64,000 nt of DNA from Ailanthus altissimus (lineage: Eukaryota; Streptophyta; Magnoliopsida; Sapindales; Simaroubaceae). The notes beneath the pieces are model-generated. The model ran no database searches. It was not told the DNA's origin and saw only the letters and a list, made by a program, of their open reading frames with translations. The translations under genes were made by a program, and so were the position numbers. Positions 24,922-35,573 of the stretch are shown here, piece by piece. Numbering within the stretch: the first letter of the stretch is position 1; each line of letters starts with the position of its first letter. The DNA is taken from contig OX327693.1 of the NCBI GenBank assembly GCA_946807835.1, forward strand, positions 3,303,501-3,367,500, read 5' to 3'.

Positions 24922-27526
24922 ATGGCTTCAGCTTCAGCTTCATCTTCTGGCCTTACCCCTCAAGGCAAATATGAGGTGTTCCTCAGTTTCAGAGGGGAGG
25001 ATACCCGTGATAATTTCACTAGCCATCTATTTGCTGCTTTGTGCCAAAAGAAAATAAAGACCTTCATTGATGATGAAGGTAGGAGAGGGCAAGAGATTTG
25101 GCCTGAGATTTTGAATGCAATCAGAGGATCAAAAATTTCGGTAATTATTTTATCTAAAGATTATGCTTCTTCTGAATGGTGTTTGAATGAACTTGTGGAG
25201 ATTCTTGAATGTAAGAAAATGAATAGCCAAATTGCCATACCTATTTTCTACCATGTACATCCATCTGATGTGCGGAAACAAACGGGAAGTTTTGGAGCGG
25301 CTTTTGTTGAGCATCATAAAAAATTCAAGAAAATGCTAGAAAAGGTTCAGAAATGGAGGTCTGCACTAAAAGAAGTATCCTATCTATCTAGACTTGAATC
25401 CATGAAATTCAGGTAAACATTAAGTATCACATATAGTTTCTGGAAAAAGATGAATTAATCATTTATCATTCTTCATTTTTCTTTTTGATGCCATCTTGTT
25501 TATTTTGACTCTTTTTCTTTTTTCATCTTCCCACTTATTAGGAACGATTCGATACTTGTAGAAGTAATTGTCAAAGATGTACTAAAGAAAATGGAGTGCG
25601 TATCCGTTTCAAGTGATTACAAAGGCCTAGTTGGACTAGATTCACAAATGGAAGAAATTAAGTCGAAGTTATGCATAGGACTGCCGGATTTTCGAATTGT
25701 GGGAATATGGGGTATGGGTGGTATAGGTAAAACCACAATTGCTGAAGCTCTTTTTAAACAAATTTCTTGTGAGTTTGATGGCAAGTATTTCATGGCAAAT
25801 GTTAGAGAGAAATCAGAACATGGGGGTCGATTAGACCACTTACAAATGCAAGTCCTTTCCCATCTATTGGATGAAACTTTGATAATTGGAGGCCCTAATA
25901 TACCTAATTATACAAAGGAGAGACTGCATCGCATGAAGGTTTTCATAGTTTTTGATGATGTGAATAAATTGAAACAATTAGAATATTTACTTAAAGGTCT
26001 TGGTCGATTTGGCCCAGGAAGTAGAATAATTGTAACCACTAGAGATAAAGTAGTTCTTGATAAATACAGAGTGGATGACATATATAAGGTTAAAGAGTTA
26101 AGCAATGATGAAGCTCTTGAACTCTTTTGTACTTATGCCTTTAGACAAAGCCAACGCCCTCAAGATCTTTTGGAGTTCTCAAATAGGATAATAGATTATG
26201 CCAAAGGCAACCCATTAGCTCTTAAAGTGTTGGGTTCCTCCTTTCATTGGAAGAGCAAACTAGAATGGGAAAAGGCATTGGACAACTTAAAACAGATTTC
26301 TGACCCTGATATTTATGATATGTTGAAAATCAGTTACAATGAACTAAAATGGGAAGAGAAGAATACATTTTTGGACATTGCATGTTTCTTTAAAGGAGCT
26401 GATAAAGATCATGTGGCATCGATTCTTGATGACTGCAATGCAATGCATTATGGACTAAACGTTCTCATTGATAAGTCGCTAGTAACAATATCGAATGGTA
26501 AGGTGCAAATGCATGATTTATTGCAAGAAATGGGTTGCGAGATTGTTCGCCAAGAATGCATCAGAGAGCCAGGAAAACGTTGCAGGTTGTGGTATCATAA
26601 AGATGTTTGTCATGTACTTAAAAAAAATAAGGTATGAATATTTATTAATTTTTTTTTTCTATTATATAGATGTTGAATAAAGAATTACCATAAACAAATT
26701 TAGTTTTCGATTGAGGTCCATTTTATAAATTTGATTTAAAACCTTCTACTTACTCATTCTTTGCTTTTGTTTGCTAGGGAACTGATTTAATTGAAAGAAT
26801 ATTTCTAGATATCTCGAAAATAAGTGAGTTGGCTTTATCTTCTGAAGCCTTCGCAAAGATGTCGAATCTTAGACTGCTTAAATTGTACATGCCTAATCAT
26901 TTTCATGATCCAAATATGAGCTCTAAAGTGCATCTTCCCCATGGTCTAAATTATCTTTTTGATGAATTGAGATATTTCCATTGGCATGGATTTCCTTTGA
27001 AAATGTTGCCATCAAATTTTGATCCGGAGAACCTTGTTGTACTTGACCTTCCTTATAGTAAAGTGAACAACTCTGGGAAGGGAAAAAGGTATAGCCAACA
27101 CCTAAATATATTGATTTTTCACCCTTTTATTATTAATAGTGAATTCATTAATTGTTAACTTATTCTATTTTTTTTTCCTTTTCTCGTAAGAAGCTCTCAA
27201 GTTAAAATCTATTGACCTCTTCCACTCTAAATACATCACTAAGATCCCAAACTCATTAGAGACCCCAAATCTAGAGAGAATAAATCTTCAGAAAACAAAC
27301 TTGCCTTCCATTCCTTCAGACATCCAAAATTTCACCAGTCTTAGTAACTTGAGTTTGAGCGAATGTGAAAGTCTTCGGTGTTTTCTGCGCAACATTCATT
27401 TTAATTCTCCAATAAACATTGATTGCCACTCCTGTGTTAATCTCATAGAGTTTCCACAAATTTCAGGGAATATAGTAAAGCTAAATTTATTATGGATGGC
27501 AATAGAAGAAGTTCCCTTATCAATTG
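24922..27526 (+). pseudogene. TNL2: TIR-NB-LRR gene, 5' part up to the retrotransposon
   Basis: Exons: 24922-25412, 25542-26631, 26778-27088 and from about 27191. TIR (residues 17-160) has VFLSFRGEDTRD and SSEWCLNEL with catalytic Glu at 90. NB-ARC has P-loop GMGGIGKTT (221-229), kinase-2 FDDV (301-304), RNBS-B GSRIIVTTRD (323-332), GNPLA (386-390) and MHD (487-489); both enzymatic exons are fully open. Exon 3 lacks one base near 27065, where TNL1 reads KVQQLWEGEK, shifting the frame before the splice site. The exon 4 acceptor (CGTAAG at 27185-27190) also appears one base short relative to TNL1. Exon 4 codes LRRs (LPSIPSDIQNFTSLSNLSL, LIEFPQISGNIVKLNL) until the A5 insertion. A truncated TIR-NB product remains possible. 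Confidence 0.93.
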
Positions 27527-29054
27527 TGACAGGACCCGACTTGAGCTCTCCTCGAGAATCGAGGCAGATCTTGCGATGACATGTGACTAATATACTCTTT
27601 ACTTATATATATGATACAATCAGGCTACCTGTCTCAGCAAAAGGCGTACACGTGTACTCCAATATATAAAAAGATATACAATTACACAGACTAAGACGCT
27701 TATGCAACTATGCATGTCATGGGCCAACCTCAGAATGTGATGACTGTATCACACTGCACGAATTCCTGTGACAACCTGGGAAAAAAAAAGGGAAAAATAA
27801 GAAAAATGGTGAGCTTGTGGCTCAATAAGTGGATATAATCTGAAAATATTATATACTTTATATGTATTGTACTCGTATAAATCTGTAAGATAAAATAATC
27901 ATAAAACTGTATACTGAGTAATCAATAAACTTGTACTGAAAGTATGAGCTGTCATAAAATATTTGCTAAAACTAAAATCATGACATAATACTGGGGATCT
28001 AAAAATCTGAAAGTGCAAACTATTATAAAATCTATTATCAAGCTGAATATATATAACATAGTTCTGGAAACATATACTACATATATACTGAAAATCACAC
28101 CAAACTTATACCCGGGGGAAAATCTGGTCTAACCTGGCGGAGTAACTCATGCATAGACAGAGCGGGGGATCTAAGCTGGTCTAACCTGGCGGAATGCTGC
28201 ATCGCTCGGGCAGAGCAAACGAAACTGGTCTAACGCATGTGCAGAGTAACTACACTAAAGGGGAGGGTACATATATGGTGGTTCAAAAACTACTACTATA
28301 TAATATCATGAAAGTATAATTGTTCTAAAATAAATATTTCTGTACTGAACGTAATCATAAATTATACTATAATAAATTTCAAAACATTTTTGAATATACT
28401 AAATAGCATAAATATTTATCTGTCTAAAATAAATCATAATTAAATCTGATAACGCGTAATTTAATCATAACTGACTGTATTAAAAACATATAAAATATAT
28501 CTAGTTATCCACTCACAATGAGCGCTAATCTTGAGCTGAGTCTGGATTCTGAGATCTATCCGCTATCGGCACACCTCTTATATCATAGGGCGTAAAAATA
28601 CATCATTATTACCGATATGTAGTATAACTATAAAAAAATAAATATTCTAATATTGTAAAATTATTACCCGCTAAACTATTAGGTATAAATCTGACTACCC
28701 AAACTAATTTCCTAAAATTTTCTTTTTTTTTCTTTTTTCTTTTTTCTTTTTTCTTTTTCTTTTTCTTTCTCTTTCTCTTCTCGGTTTCTTTTCTTCCTTT
28801 CTCTTTTTCCTTCCTTTTCTTTCTCGGTTTCTTCCTTTCTCTTTCTTTTTCTTCTTCTTTTCTTTTCTTCTTTCTTTTCTTTCTTTCTTTCTCTGCTTCG
28901 TTTTTTTTTCTGTTTCGGTTCTTTCTTCTTAAATAAAGAAAGCAACAAATATATATATATATATAAAATGCCACCGCTTCCTTCTTTCCTTTTTTTTTTC
29001 TTTTTTTTTTTTGGTTGCCACTAACCAATATATATGTGCTACACGTGTATTATA
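27527..29054 (-). repeat. 3' LTR of A5
   Basis: 1528 bases. On the minus strand it ends GGGTCCTGTCA; its start is mutated to TATAATACAC (TGTAATACAC elsewhere). It contains the purine-rich tract (28712-28930 seen as pyrimidines on the plus strand), a TATATATATATAAAA TATA-like run near 28951-28968, three spaced CTGGTCTAAC motifs (28128-28245) and the TGAGC-TTGTG-GCTCA hairpin (27810-27824). Confidence 0.93.
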
Positions 29055-29068
29055 ATTCCTCCCCCCTT
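29055..29068 (-). other. Polypurine tract of A5
   Basis: AAGGGGGGAGGAAT on the minus strand lies immediately before the 3' LTR, the expected primer for plus-strand DNA synthesis. Equivalent tracts precede the LTRs at 46831 and 49051. Confidence 0.8.
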
Positions 29069-29089
29069 ATAAAAATTTCGTCATCAAAA

Positions 29090-30524
29090 TTTGTATACCT
29101 CTCTGAAACAAATGAGGATACTGAACTCTCATCTGATCCTCTCGCTCCCATGTAGCCTCTTCCACTGCATGATTTTCATAGGACTTTAACTAGTGAAATA
29201 GTCTTATTACGTAGTCCTTGTTGGCGATAGTCCACTATCTGAACAGGTTCTTCATCATAAGTCAAGTCTGTCCTCAACTGAACTGGCTGAGTATCTAGAA
29301 TGTGAGAAGGGTCAGGTATATACTTTCGCAACATAGAAACATGAAACACATCATGAATGCGTGACAACTCAGGTGGTAATGCTAAGCGGTATGCAACCAC
29401 ACTAACCCTTTCTAGAATCTCATATGGCTCAATATATCTAGGACTTAATTTTTCCTGTTTTCTAAAATGAAGTACACCCTTCCATGGTGAGATCCGTAAG
29501 AAGACTCTGTCTCCTACTACAAACTCAAGCTGTCTTCGACGTTTATCTGCATAACTCTTATGTCTATCTTGAGCTGCCTTGAGTCTGTCTCTAATAATAC
29601 TGATCTTCTCACTAGTGGCTTGGATAATCTCTGGACCTAATAATTTTCTTTCTCTAACCTCATCCTAGCAAATTGGGGTTCTACACTTTCTTCCGTATAA
29701 AGCCTCATACGGCGCCATCTGAATGCTAGACTGATAACTATTATTATATGCAAACTCCATCAATGGTAAATAATCATCCCAATTACCCTTAAGCTGCAAC
29801 ATACAAGCTTTGAGCATATCCTCCAATATCTATATAGTTCTCTCTGACTACCCATCTGTCTGAGGATGAAAAGCTGTACTAAAGTTTAGCTTAGTGCCTA
29901 AGCCTTCTATAAGCTATGGCAGAATCTAGAAGTGAATTGAGGGTCTCTATCTAATACGATGGACACTGGAATCCCATGTAACTGTACAATCTCACTCACA
30001 TACAAATGAGCCAGCCTATCTAATGAGTATGAAATCTTATAAGGCAAAAAATGAGCAGACTTTGTGAGTTGATCAACAATCACCCAAATACTATCATGAC
30101 CCCTTCGCGTATGAAGAAGCCCAACAACAAAGTCCATGGTGATATGTTCCCACTTCCATTCAGGAACTGGAAGTGGTTGAGATAATCCTGCTAGCCTCTA
30201 ATGTTCTGCCTTAACCTGCTGACAAATCAGGCAATGAGATACAAACTCTGCAATCTCTCTTTTCATACCTTGCCACTAGTAATGTTCTCTCAAAGTACAA
30301 TACATTTTAGTGCTGCCATGATGCATAGCATAAGCTAAGCTGTGAGCTTCTTCTAAAATCTTCTTTAACTCTGAGTTATTTGGAACACAAAGTATGTTAC
30401 CCATAACTAATATCCCATCAGCTTTCAATATTAAATCAGTTTGCATTCTATTCTTTACTTCTTGCTTAAGTTTAACTAAATTAGGATCCTGATCTTGCAT
30501 TTCTTGAATCTGATCAATCAACAT
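29090..30524 (-). pseudogene. A5 integrase
   Basis: On the minus strand: an N-terminal zinc-binding region (HHGSTKMY...LREHYWWQGMK, then HCLICQQVKAEH), the catalytic core with MDFVVGLL, an Asp in VIVDQLTKSAHF and HGIPVSIVLDRDPQFTS, and a C-terminal tail reading LPPELSRIHDVFHVSMLRKY and LTYDEEPVQIVDYRQQ. The Asp residues of the D,D-35-E centre are visible. Several stops break it (for example in the TDGQSE-like region near 29850 and near 29190). The tail is the form usual in plant chromovirus-like elements. Confidence 0.88.
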
Positions 30525-30565
30525 AGGCTTAACTTGAAAATATGCTAGAAGGACTCCAGACTTGT

Positions 30566-30868
30566 CTATAGATAATTCAACCCCATAGACCTTAACTCAA
30601 CTAACAATGGAAGATAAGTCACTCTCAAATAAGCAATAGAGTTAGAAGACTTCCTGCTGAGTGCATCTGCTACCACATTCGCCTTACCTGGATGATAGTC
30701 AATCGTACAGTCATAATCTTTTATTAACTCTAACCATCTCCGTTGTCTCAGATTCAGATCTTTCTGTGTGAACAAATACTTCAAACTTTTGTAATCTGTG
30801 AAGATTTGACATGTAACACCATATAAATAATGTCTCCAAATCTTCAAGGCGAATACTATTGCTGCCAA
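30566..30868 (-). pseudogene. A5 RNase H, missing its N-terminal half
   Basis: Reads [40 protein letters not shown] and [16 protein letters not shown], the usual end of the gypsy RNase H. Just upstream the RT connection reads [22 protein letters not shown] and then jumps directly to [10 protein letters not shown]. About 90-100 residues that normally lie between, including the first catalytic Asp (YSDAS), are missing. Confidence 0.88.
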
Positions 30869-30999
30869 TTTACCACACCTTCAATTTTCTGAGGATCCAC
30901 ATAAATTTCATCTGCTGAGATCATATGGCCTAAAAATGTAACTTTATCTAGCCAAAACTGACATTTGTTGAACTTAGCATATAACTGTTTATTCCTCAA

Positions 31000-31700
31000 A
31001 ATCTATAACACTATCTTTAAATGCTCTGCATGCTCTTCTGTACTTCGTGAATACACAAGAATATCATCAATAAAAACTATAACAAATCGATCAAGATAGG
31101 GACGCAATACCCTATTCATAAGGTCCATGAATGTAGCTAGAGCATTAGTCAACCCAAATGGCATTACTAAAAACTCATAATGCCCATATCGAGTTCTGAA
31201 AGCAGTCTTAGCCACATCGGTATCTCTGATCTTTAACTGATGATACCCTAATCGTAGATCAATCTTTGAGAAAATCTTTGCACCCTATAATTGATCAAAT
31301 AAATCATCAATGCGAGGGAGTGGATACTTGTTGCGTATAGTACTTTATTTAGCTCTCAATAATCAATGCATAGCCTCAAAGTTCCATCCTTCTTTTTAAC
31401 AAACAATACTGGTGCTCCCCATGGTGATACACTAGGTCTGATGAAACCCTTATCTACTAATTCTTGTAACTAAGTTTTCAATTCTTTTAACTCTGAAGGG
31501 GCCATTCTGTATGGTGCTTTGGAGATAGAAGTTGTGCCTGAAACCAAATCAATACCAAAATCAATCTCTCTATCTGGTGGTAAGCCTGAGAGATCTTCAA
31601 GAAATACATCTGAAAAATCTCTTACCACCGAAATATCTTCTAATGTAACCTCATTGACTCTGGTATCAATAACATGTGCCAAATAGGTTGGACATCATTT
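31000..31700 (-). pseudogene. A5 reverse transcriptase
   Basis: Contains [66 protein letters not shown] and the catalytic FIDDILVYS (YxDD box with Phe first, common in gypsy elements). Stops occur after IDY and in the finger region, and one frame change lies near 31340. Confidence 0.9.
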
Positions 31701-31720
31701 TCTGAGCAACCGTTTAGCTG

Positions 31721-32158
31721 TCATAGCAGATATAACACATGATAGAAGAACTCGTCGCTCTCCACAAAAATAATATCAGGTTCTTCATGTCTTCTGAATA
31801 TAACCTCCTTTCGAAAATAGTCTACAGTAGCATGGTGATTAGCTAACCAGTCCATCTCAAGTATTGCATCAAAATCATGTATAGCAAAAGGAATTAAATC
31901 TGCTACCATTTTACTACTACCCACTTTGATAACACAACCCTGAAATACATTCTCAGCCAATAATGATTCTCCAACTGGTGTGGCTACCACCAAACTACAA
32001 TCTAGGGGTTTTAACACTCTATCCGCATATACAGCAAAGATATAAGAAATAAAAGAATGCGTAGAGCCCAGATCAATTAAAATATGGGCCTTTCGGCAAA
32101 AAATAGTCAGCATACCTGTAACAACATCAAGGGTAGCCTGTGCCTTTTGTTGAGTCAA
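31721..32158 (-). pseudogene. A5 aspartic protease
   Basis: An open frame of about 145 codons has the retropepsin active site as LIDLGSTHSFIS (usual LID.GSTHSF), the central block and the end FDAILEMDWLANHHATVDYF (usual DVILGMDWL). Bordering stops separate it from gag and RT. Confidence 0.88.
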
Positions 32159-32164
32159 AACAAA

Positions 32165-33527
32165 TACACGTGCCTGGCTATAAGGTCGACCTGGTTGACC
32201 CCTCTGTGGATCTCTACTAGCTCCTAAAGCTCTAGGTTGTACACTAGTACTAGAGATAGGGTTTCTTGTTTGAGATCCTCCACGTCTCTAAATATTGCCA
32301 CTTCCACCTTGAAAACCTTGAGAAGCTATACTCTATACTAAGCTGCTACTCCGAAGAAGATGAGGGAAATCTCTCCTCAAATGTCCAGCTTGTTTGCAAT
32401 AGTAGCAACCTCTAAAACCTCTCAGACACTGTCCCTCATGACTCCTTCCACAAATAGAATACTGAGGGTACCTTCTCATGCTAGCACTACTACTTACTGA
32501 CTACCACCTCGGGGCCTCTGACCCCCTATGTTGCTTCCAACAGATGGAGGCACAAAACTCTAACTAGAACTCTGTCTCTGTCCTCCTGATAGCATAGGGC
32601 TCCGACCATACCGTTGTCTACCAGAATACCCTGTATGGGATGTCTCTCCTCTAGGTGCTCTACTACTACTTGATCCACCAACTAACCAACCATGGTTTGG
32701 TCTCTGTGTGCCTCTACTAGGCTTCTCTCAACTCTCATTGCAGCCCCTACTAACTCACTGAAATCACTGTGCCCCATAATTGTAATTGTTGTCCTTATAT
32801 TGCCTCTAAGGCTCTGTTCAAATCTCTTACATTTATCTCTCTCATTCTATATTGCATATGAAGCGAATCTTGATAGCTCTATAAATCGATTCTAGTATTC
32901 CTCCACTGTCATCGATCCCTGTTCTAGCTCAAAGAACTTACTAGCCTGGATGTCTTGGTAAACCATAGGAAAGAATTTAACATTAAATTCTTTACAAAAA
33001 TTAGCCTAACTAATCACCCCTCCATATCTATGTGATACTAATCTCCACCAGTGGTATGCCCCACCCTCAAGTAAAAGTGCAGTAAAGAAAACCCTTTCAT
33101 CATCAATACATCTCATAACATCAAATATCCGTTATACTCTAGTCAACCATGACTCTACATCAGCTGGCTCTGTAGTGCTTGAAAAATTCTCTGCCCCCAA
33201 ACTACGAACACGCTCTATTGTGTTCTTTCTCTTGGGTGGTCCCTATGTTTGCCTCTCTACTGTAACTGTAACTAACTGAGTCAGTCTATCTATGGATTGC
33301 TCTAAGGCAGGTCTATCAGGCTGTCCCTGTGTAAGCTGTATCACAGGTTGTGGCACTGGCTAAAGGTGTATCTCCTCTATAATAGGATTAGGCCGAGTCT
33401 GAGGTATGGGTACAAGGGGAACTGACTCAGCTACTTCTTCTCTAATAGGTTCCTCCCTACTATCTGATACTAAGGGAGCTCCCAGTTCAGCCACAAGTTT
33501 CGTGCGAGGTCGGCCACGTGGACGCAT
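32165..33527 (-). pseudogene. A5 gag
   Basis: From ATG at 33527 the frame begins MRPRGRPRTKLVAELGAP, then a Pro-rich stretch, the retrotransposon-gag capsid domain (AYHWWR, FNVKFFP.VYQDIQASKF, YNRFIELSRFA-like with stops) and a zinc knuckle near 32378-32412, read as CYYCKQAGHLRRDF. The last Cys of the CCHC is Phe. At least six in-frame stops are present, many explicable as CAG/TGG to stop transitions. Confidence 0.85.
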
Positions 33528-33611
33528 GATGAAAATCTATAAAATGCAATAATTCATTAATGTCATCTCTAACATACATGTATCATGTACTAATCTACAG
33601 AATCTAAAACC

Positions 33612-33627
33612 ATGCTCTGATACTAAA
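33612..33627 (-). other. A5 primer-binding site
   Basis: TAGTATCAGAGCATGG on the minus strand, one base from the initiator tRNA-Met complement, just inside the 5' LTR end at 33629. Confidence 0.8.
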
Positions 33628-33628
33628 T

Positions 33629-35053
33629 TGGCAGGACCCGACCCGAGCCCTCCTCGAGAATCGAGACAGATCCTGCGATGACATGTGACTAACATACTCT
33701 TTACTCATATATATGATACAATCAGGCTATCTGCCTCAACAAAAAGTGTACACGTGTACTCCAATATACAAAAAGATATACAATTACACAGACTAAGACG
33801 CTTATGTAACTATGCATATCGTGGGCCAATCTCAAAATGTGATGACTGTATCACACTGAACGAATTCCTGTGACAACTTAGAAAAACAATGAGAAAAATA
33901 GAAAAAAAGGGTGAGCTTGTGGCTCAGTGAGTGGATATAATCTGAAAATATTATATACTTTATATGTATTGTACTCGTATAAATCTGTAAGATAAAATAA
34001 TCATAAAACTGTATACTGAGTAGTCAATAAACTTGTACTGAAAGTATGAGCTGTCATAAAATATTTGCTAAAACTAAAATCATGACATAATACTGGGGAT
34101 CTAAAAATCTGAAAGTGCAAACTATTATAAAATCTATTATCAAGCTGAATATATGTAACATATTTCTAGAAACATATACTACATATATACTGAAAATCAC
34201 ACCAAACTTGTACCCAGGGGAAAATCTGGTCTAACCTGACGGAGTAACTCACGCATAGGCAGAGCGGGGGATCTAAGCTGGTCTAACTTGGCGGAATGCT
34301 GCATCGCTCGGGCAGAGCAAACGAAACTGGTCTAACGCATGCGCAGAGTAACTACACTAAAGAGGAGGGTACGCATATGATGGTTCAAAAACTACTACTA
34401 TATAATATAATGAAAGTATAATTGTTCTAAAATAAATATTTCTGTACTGAACGTAATCATAAATTATACTATAATAAATTTCAAAACATTTTTGAATATA
34501 CTAAATAGCATAAATATTTATCTGTCTAAAATAAATCATAATTAAATCTGATAACGCGTAATTTAATCATAACTGGCTGTATTAAAAATATATAAAATAT
34601 ATCTAGTTATTCACTCACAATGAGCGCTAATCCTGAGCTGGGTCTGAATTCTGAGATCTACCCGCTATCGGAACACTTCCTATATCATAGGGTGTAAAAA
34701 TACATCATTTGTACCGATATGTAGTATAACTATAAAAAAATAAATATTCTAATATTGTAAAACTATTACCCGCTAAACCATTGGGTATAAATCTGACTAC
34801 CCAAACTAATTTCTTAAATTTTTTTTTTTTTTTTTTCTCTTTTCCTTTTTCTTTTTCTTTCTCTTTCTCTTTCTCTTCTCGGTTTCTTTTCTTCCTTTCT
34901 CTTTTTCCTTCCTTTTCTTTCTCGGTTTCTTCCTTTCCCTTTCTTTTTCTTTCTTTTCTTCTTCTTTTCTTTTCTTCTTTCTTTTCTTTCTTTCTTTCTT
35001 TCTCTGCTTCGTTTCTTTTTCTTTTTCAGTTCTTTCTTCTTAAATGAAGAAAG

Positions 35054-35084
<31 letters not shown>

Positions 35085-35173
35085 AAACGCCACTGCTTCC
35101 TTCTTTCCTTTTTCTTTTTCTTTTTTTTTTTAGTTGCCACTAACCAATATATATGTGCTACACGTGTATTACA
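33629..35173 (-). repeat. 5' LTR of A5
   Basis: 1545 bases from TGTAATACAC (at 35173, minus strand) to GGGTCCTGCCA. It carries the same tract, motifs and hairpin (33912-33926) as the 3' LTR. A TA-dinucleotide run followed by AAAA at 35060-35087 may be the TATA region. Confidence 0.93.
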
Positions 35174-35573
35174 AATTGAGCGCCTAACTATGCTTGAAGA
35201 ATTAGATCTAGCAAGTTGCAAGAGGCTGAAGTCTCTTCCAGCTAGCATTTGTAAATTGAAATCTCTTCGTCGTCTTCTTCTTACTAACTGCTCAAACCTT
35301 TAGAATTTCCCAGATATCTTGGCGAAAATGGAACATTTAGAATTAATTGATTTAAGTTCAACGGGAATCAAAGAATTGCCACCATCAATTGAACTTGTAG
35401 AAGGGCTTAGAGACTTGCAGTTGATGGATTGCCCTCAACTCAGTAGTTTGCCAGAGAGCTTATGGAATTTAAAATCTTCGACTCTAATCTCCACACATAC
35501 TTGCGCATTTCCTCGGACTCCTAAACATAAAGGTTTTGCGTTGCCTTCATTATCAGATTACATTAAATGTTAA
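35174..35573 (+). pseudogene. TNL2 LRR exon, part after the retrotransposon
   Basis: The interrupted LRR exon resumes in the matching frame: the codon split by the insertion is completed here and the frame reads ERLTMLEELDLASCKRLKSL, then SICKLKSLRRLLLTNCSNL. A TAG at 35301-35303 replaces what is usually Glu or Leu, and the LRR pattern continues KMEHLELIDLSSTGIKELP and LQLMDCPQLSSLPESLWNL. After that the sequence departs from TNL LRR pattern and stops at 35571-35573, where the minisatellite begins. A TNL normally continues for several more LRRs and a post-LRR domain, so the 3' end is lost. Confidence 0.88.

Larger units (their letters stand above)
27527..35173 (-). mobile_element. Full-length A-family Ty3/gypsy element (A5) inside the TNL2 LRR exon
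   Basis: A 7647-base element on the minus strand with LTRs at 33629-35173 (5') and 27527-29054 (3'), primer site, gag-pol and polypurine tract, flanked by the identical 5-base duplication AATTG (27522-27526, 35174-35178). Order gag, protease, RT, RNase H, integrase defines Ty3/gypsy; the clade is likely a chromovirus relative, but I see no clear chromodomain. The coding region carries many stops and one internal deletion, so it is non-autonomous. The two LTRs differ mostly by transitions; in one stretch of about 190 bases I count 15 differences, and far fewer elsewhere, so insertion was not recent. Confidence 0.96.

Noticed and set aside
28609..29028. Lys/Arg/Glu-rich open frames of 78-144 codons (also at 34781-35248, 46924-47121 and 49065-49408)
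   Set aside because: They are translations of the purine/pyrimidine tract of A-family LTRs, present in every copy and without start context or domain.
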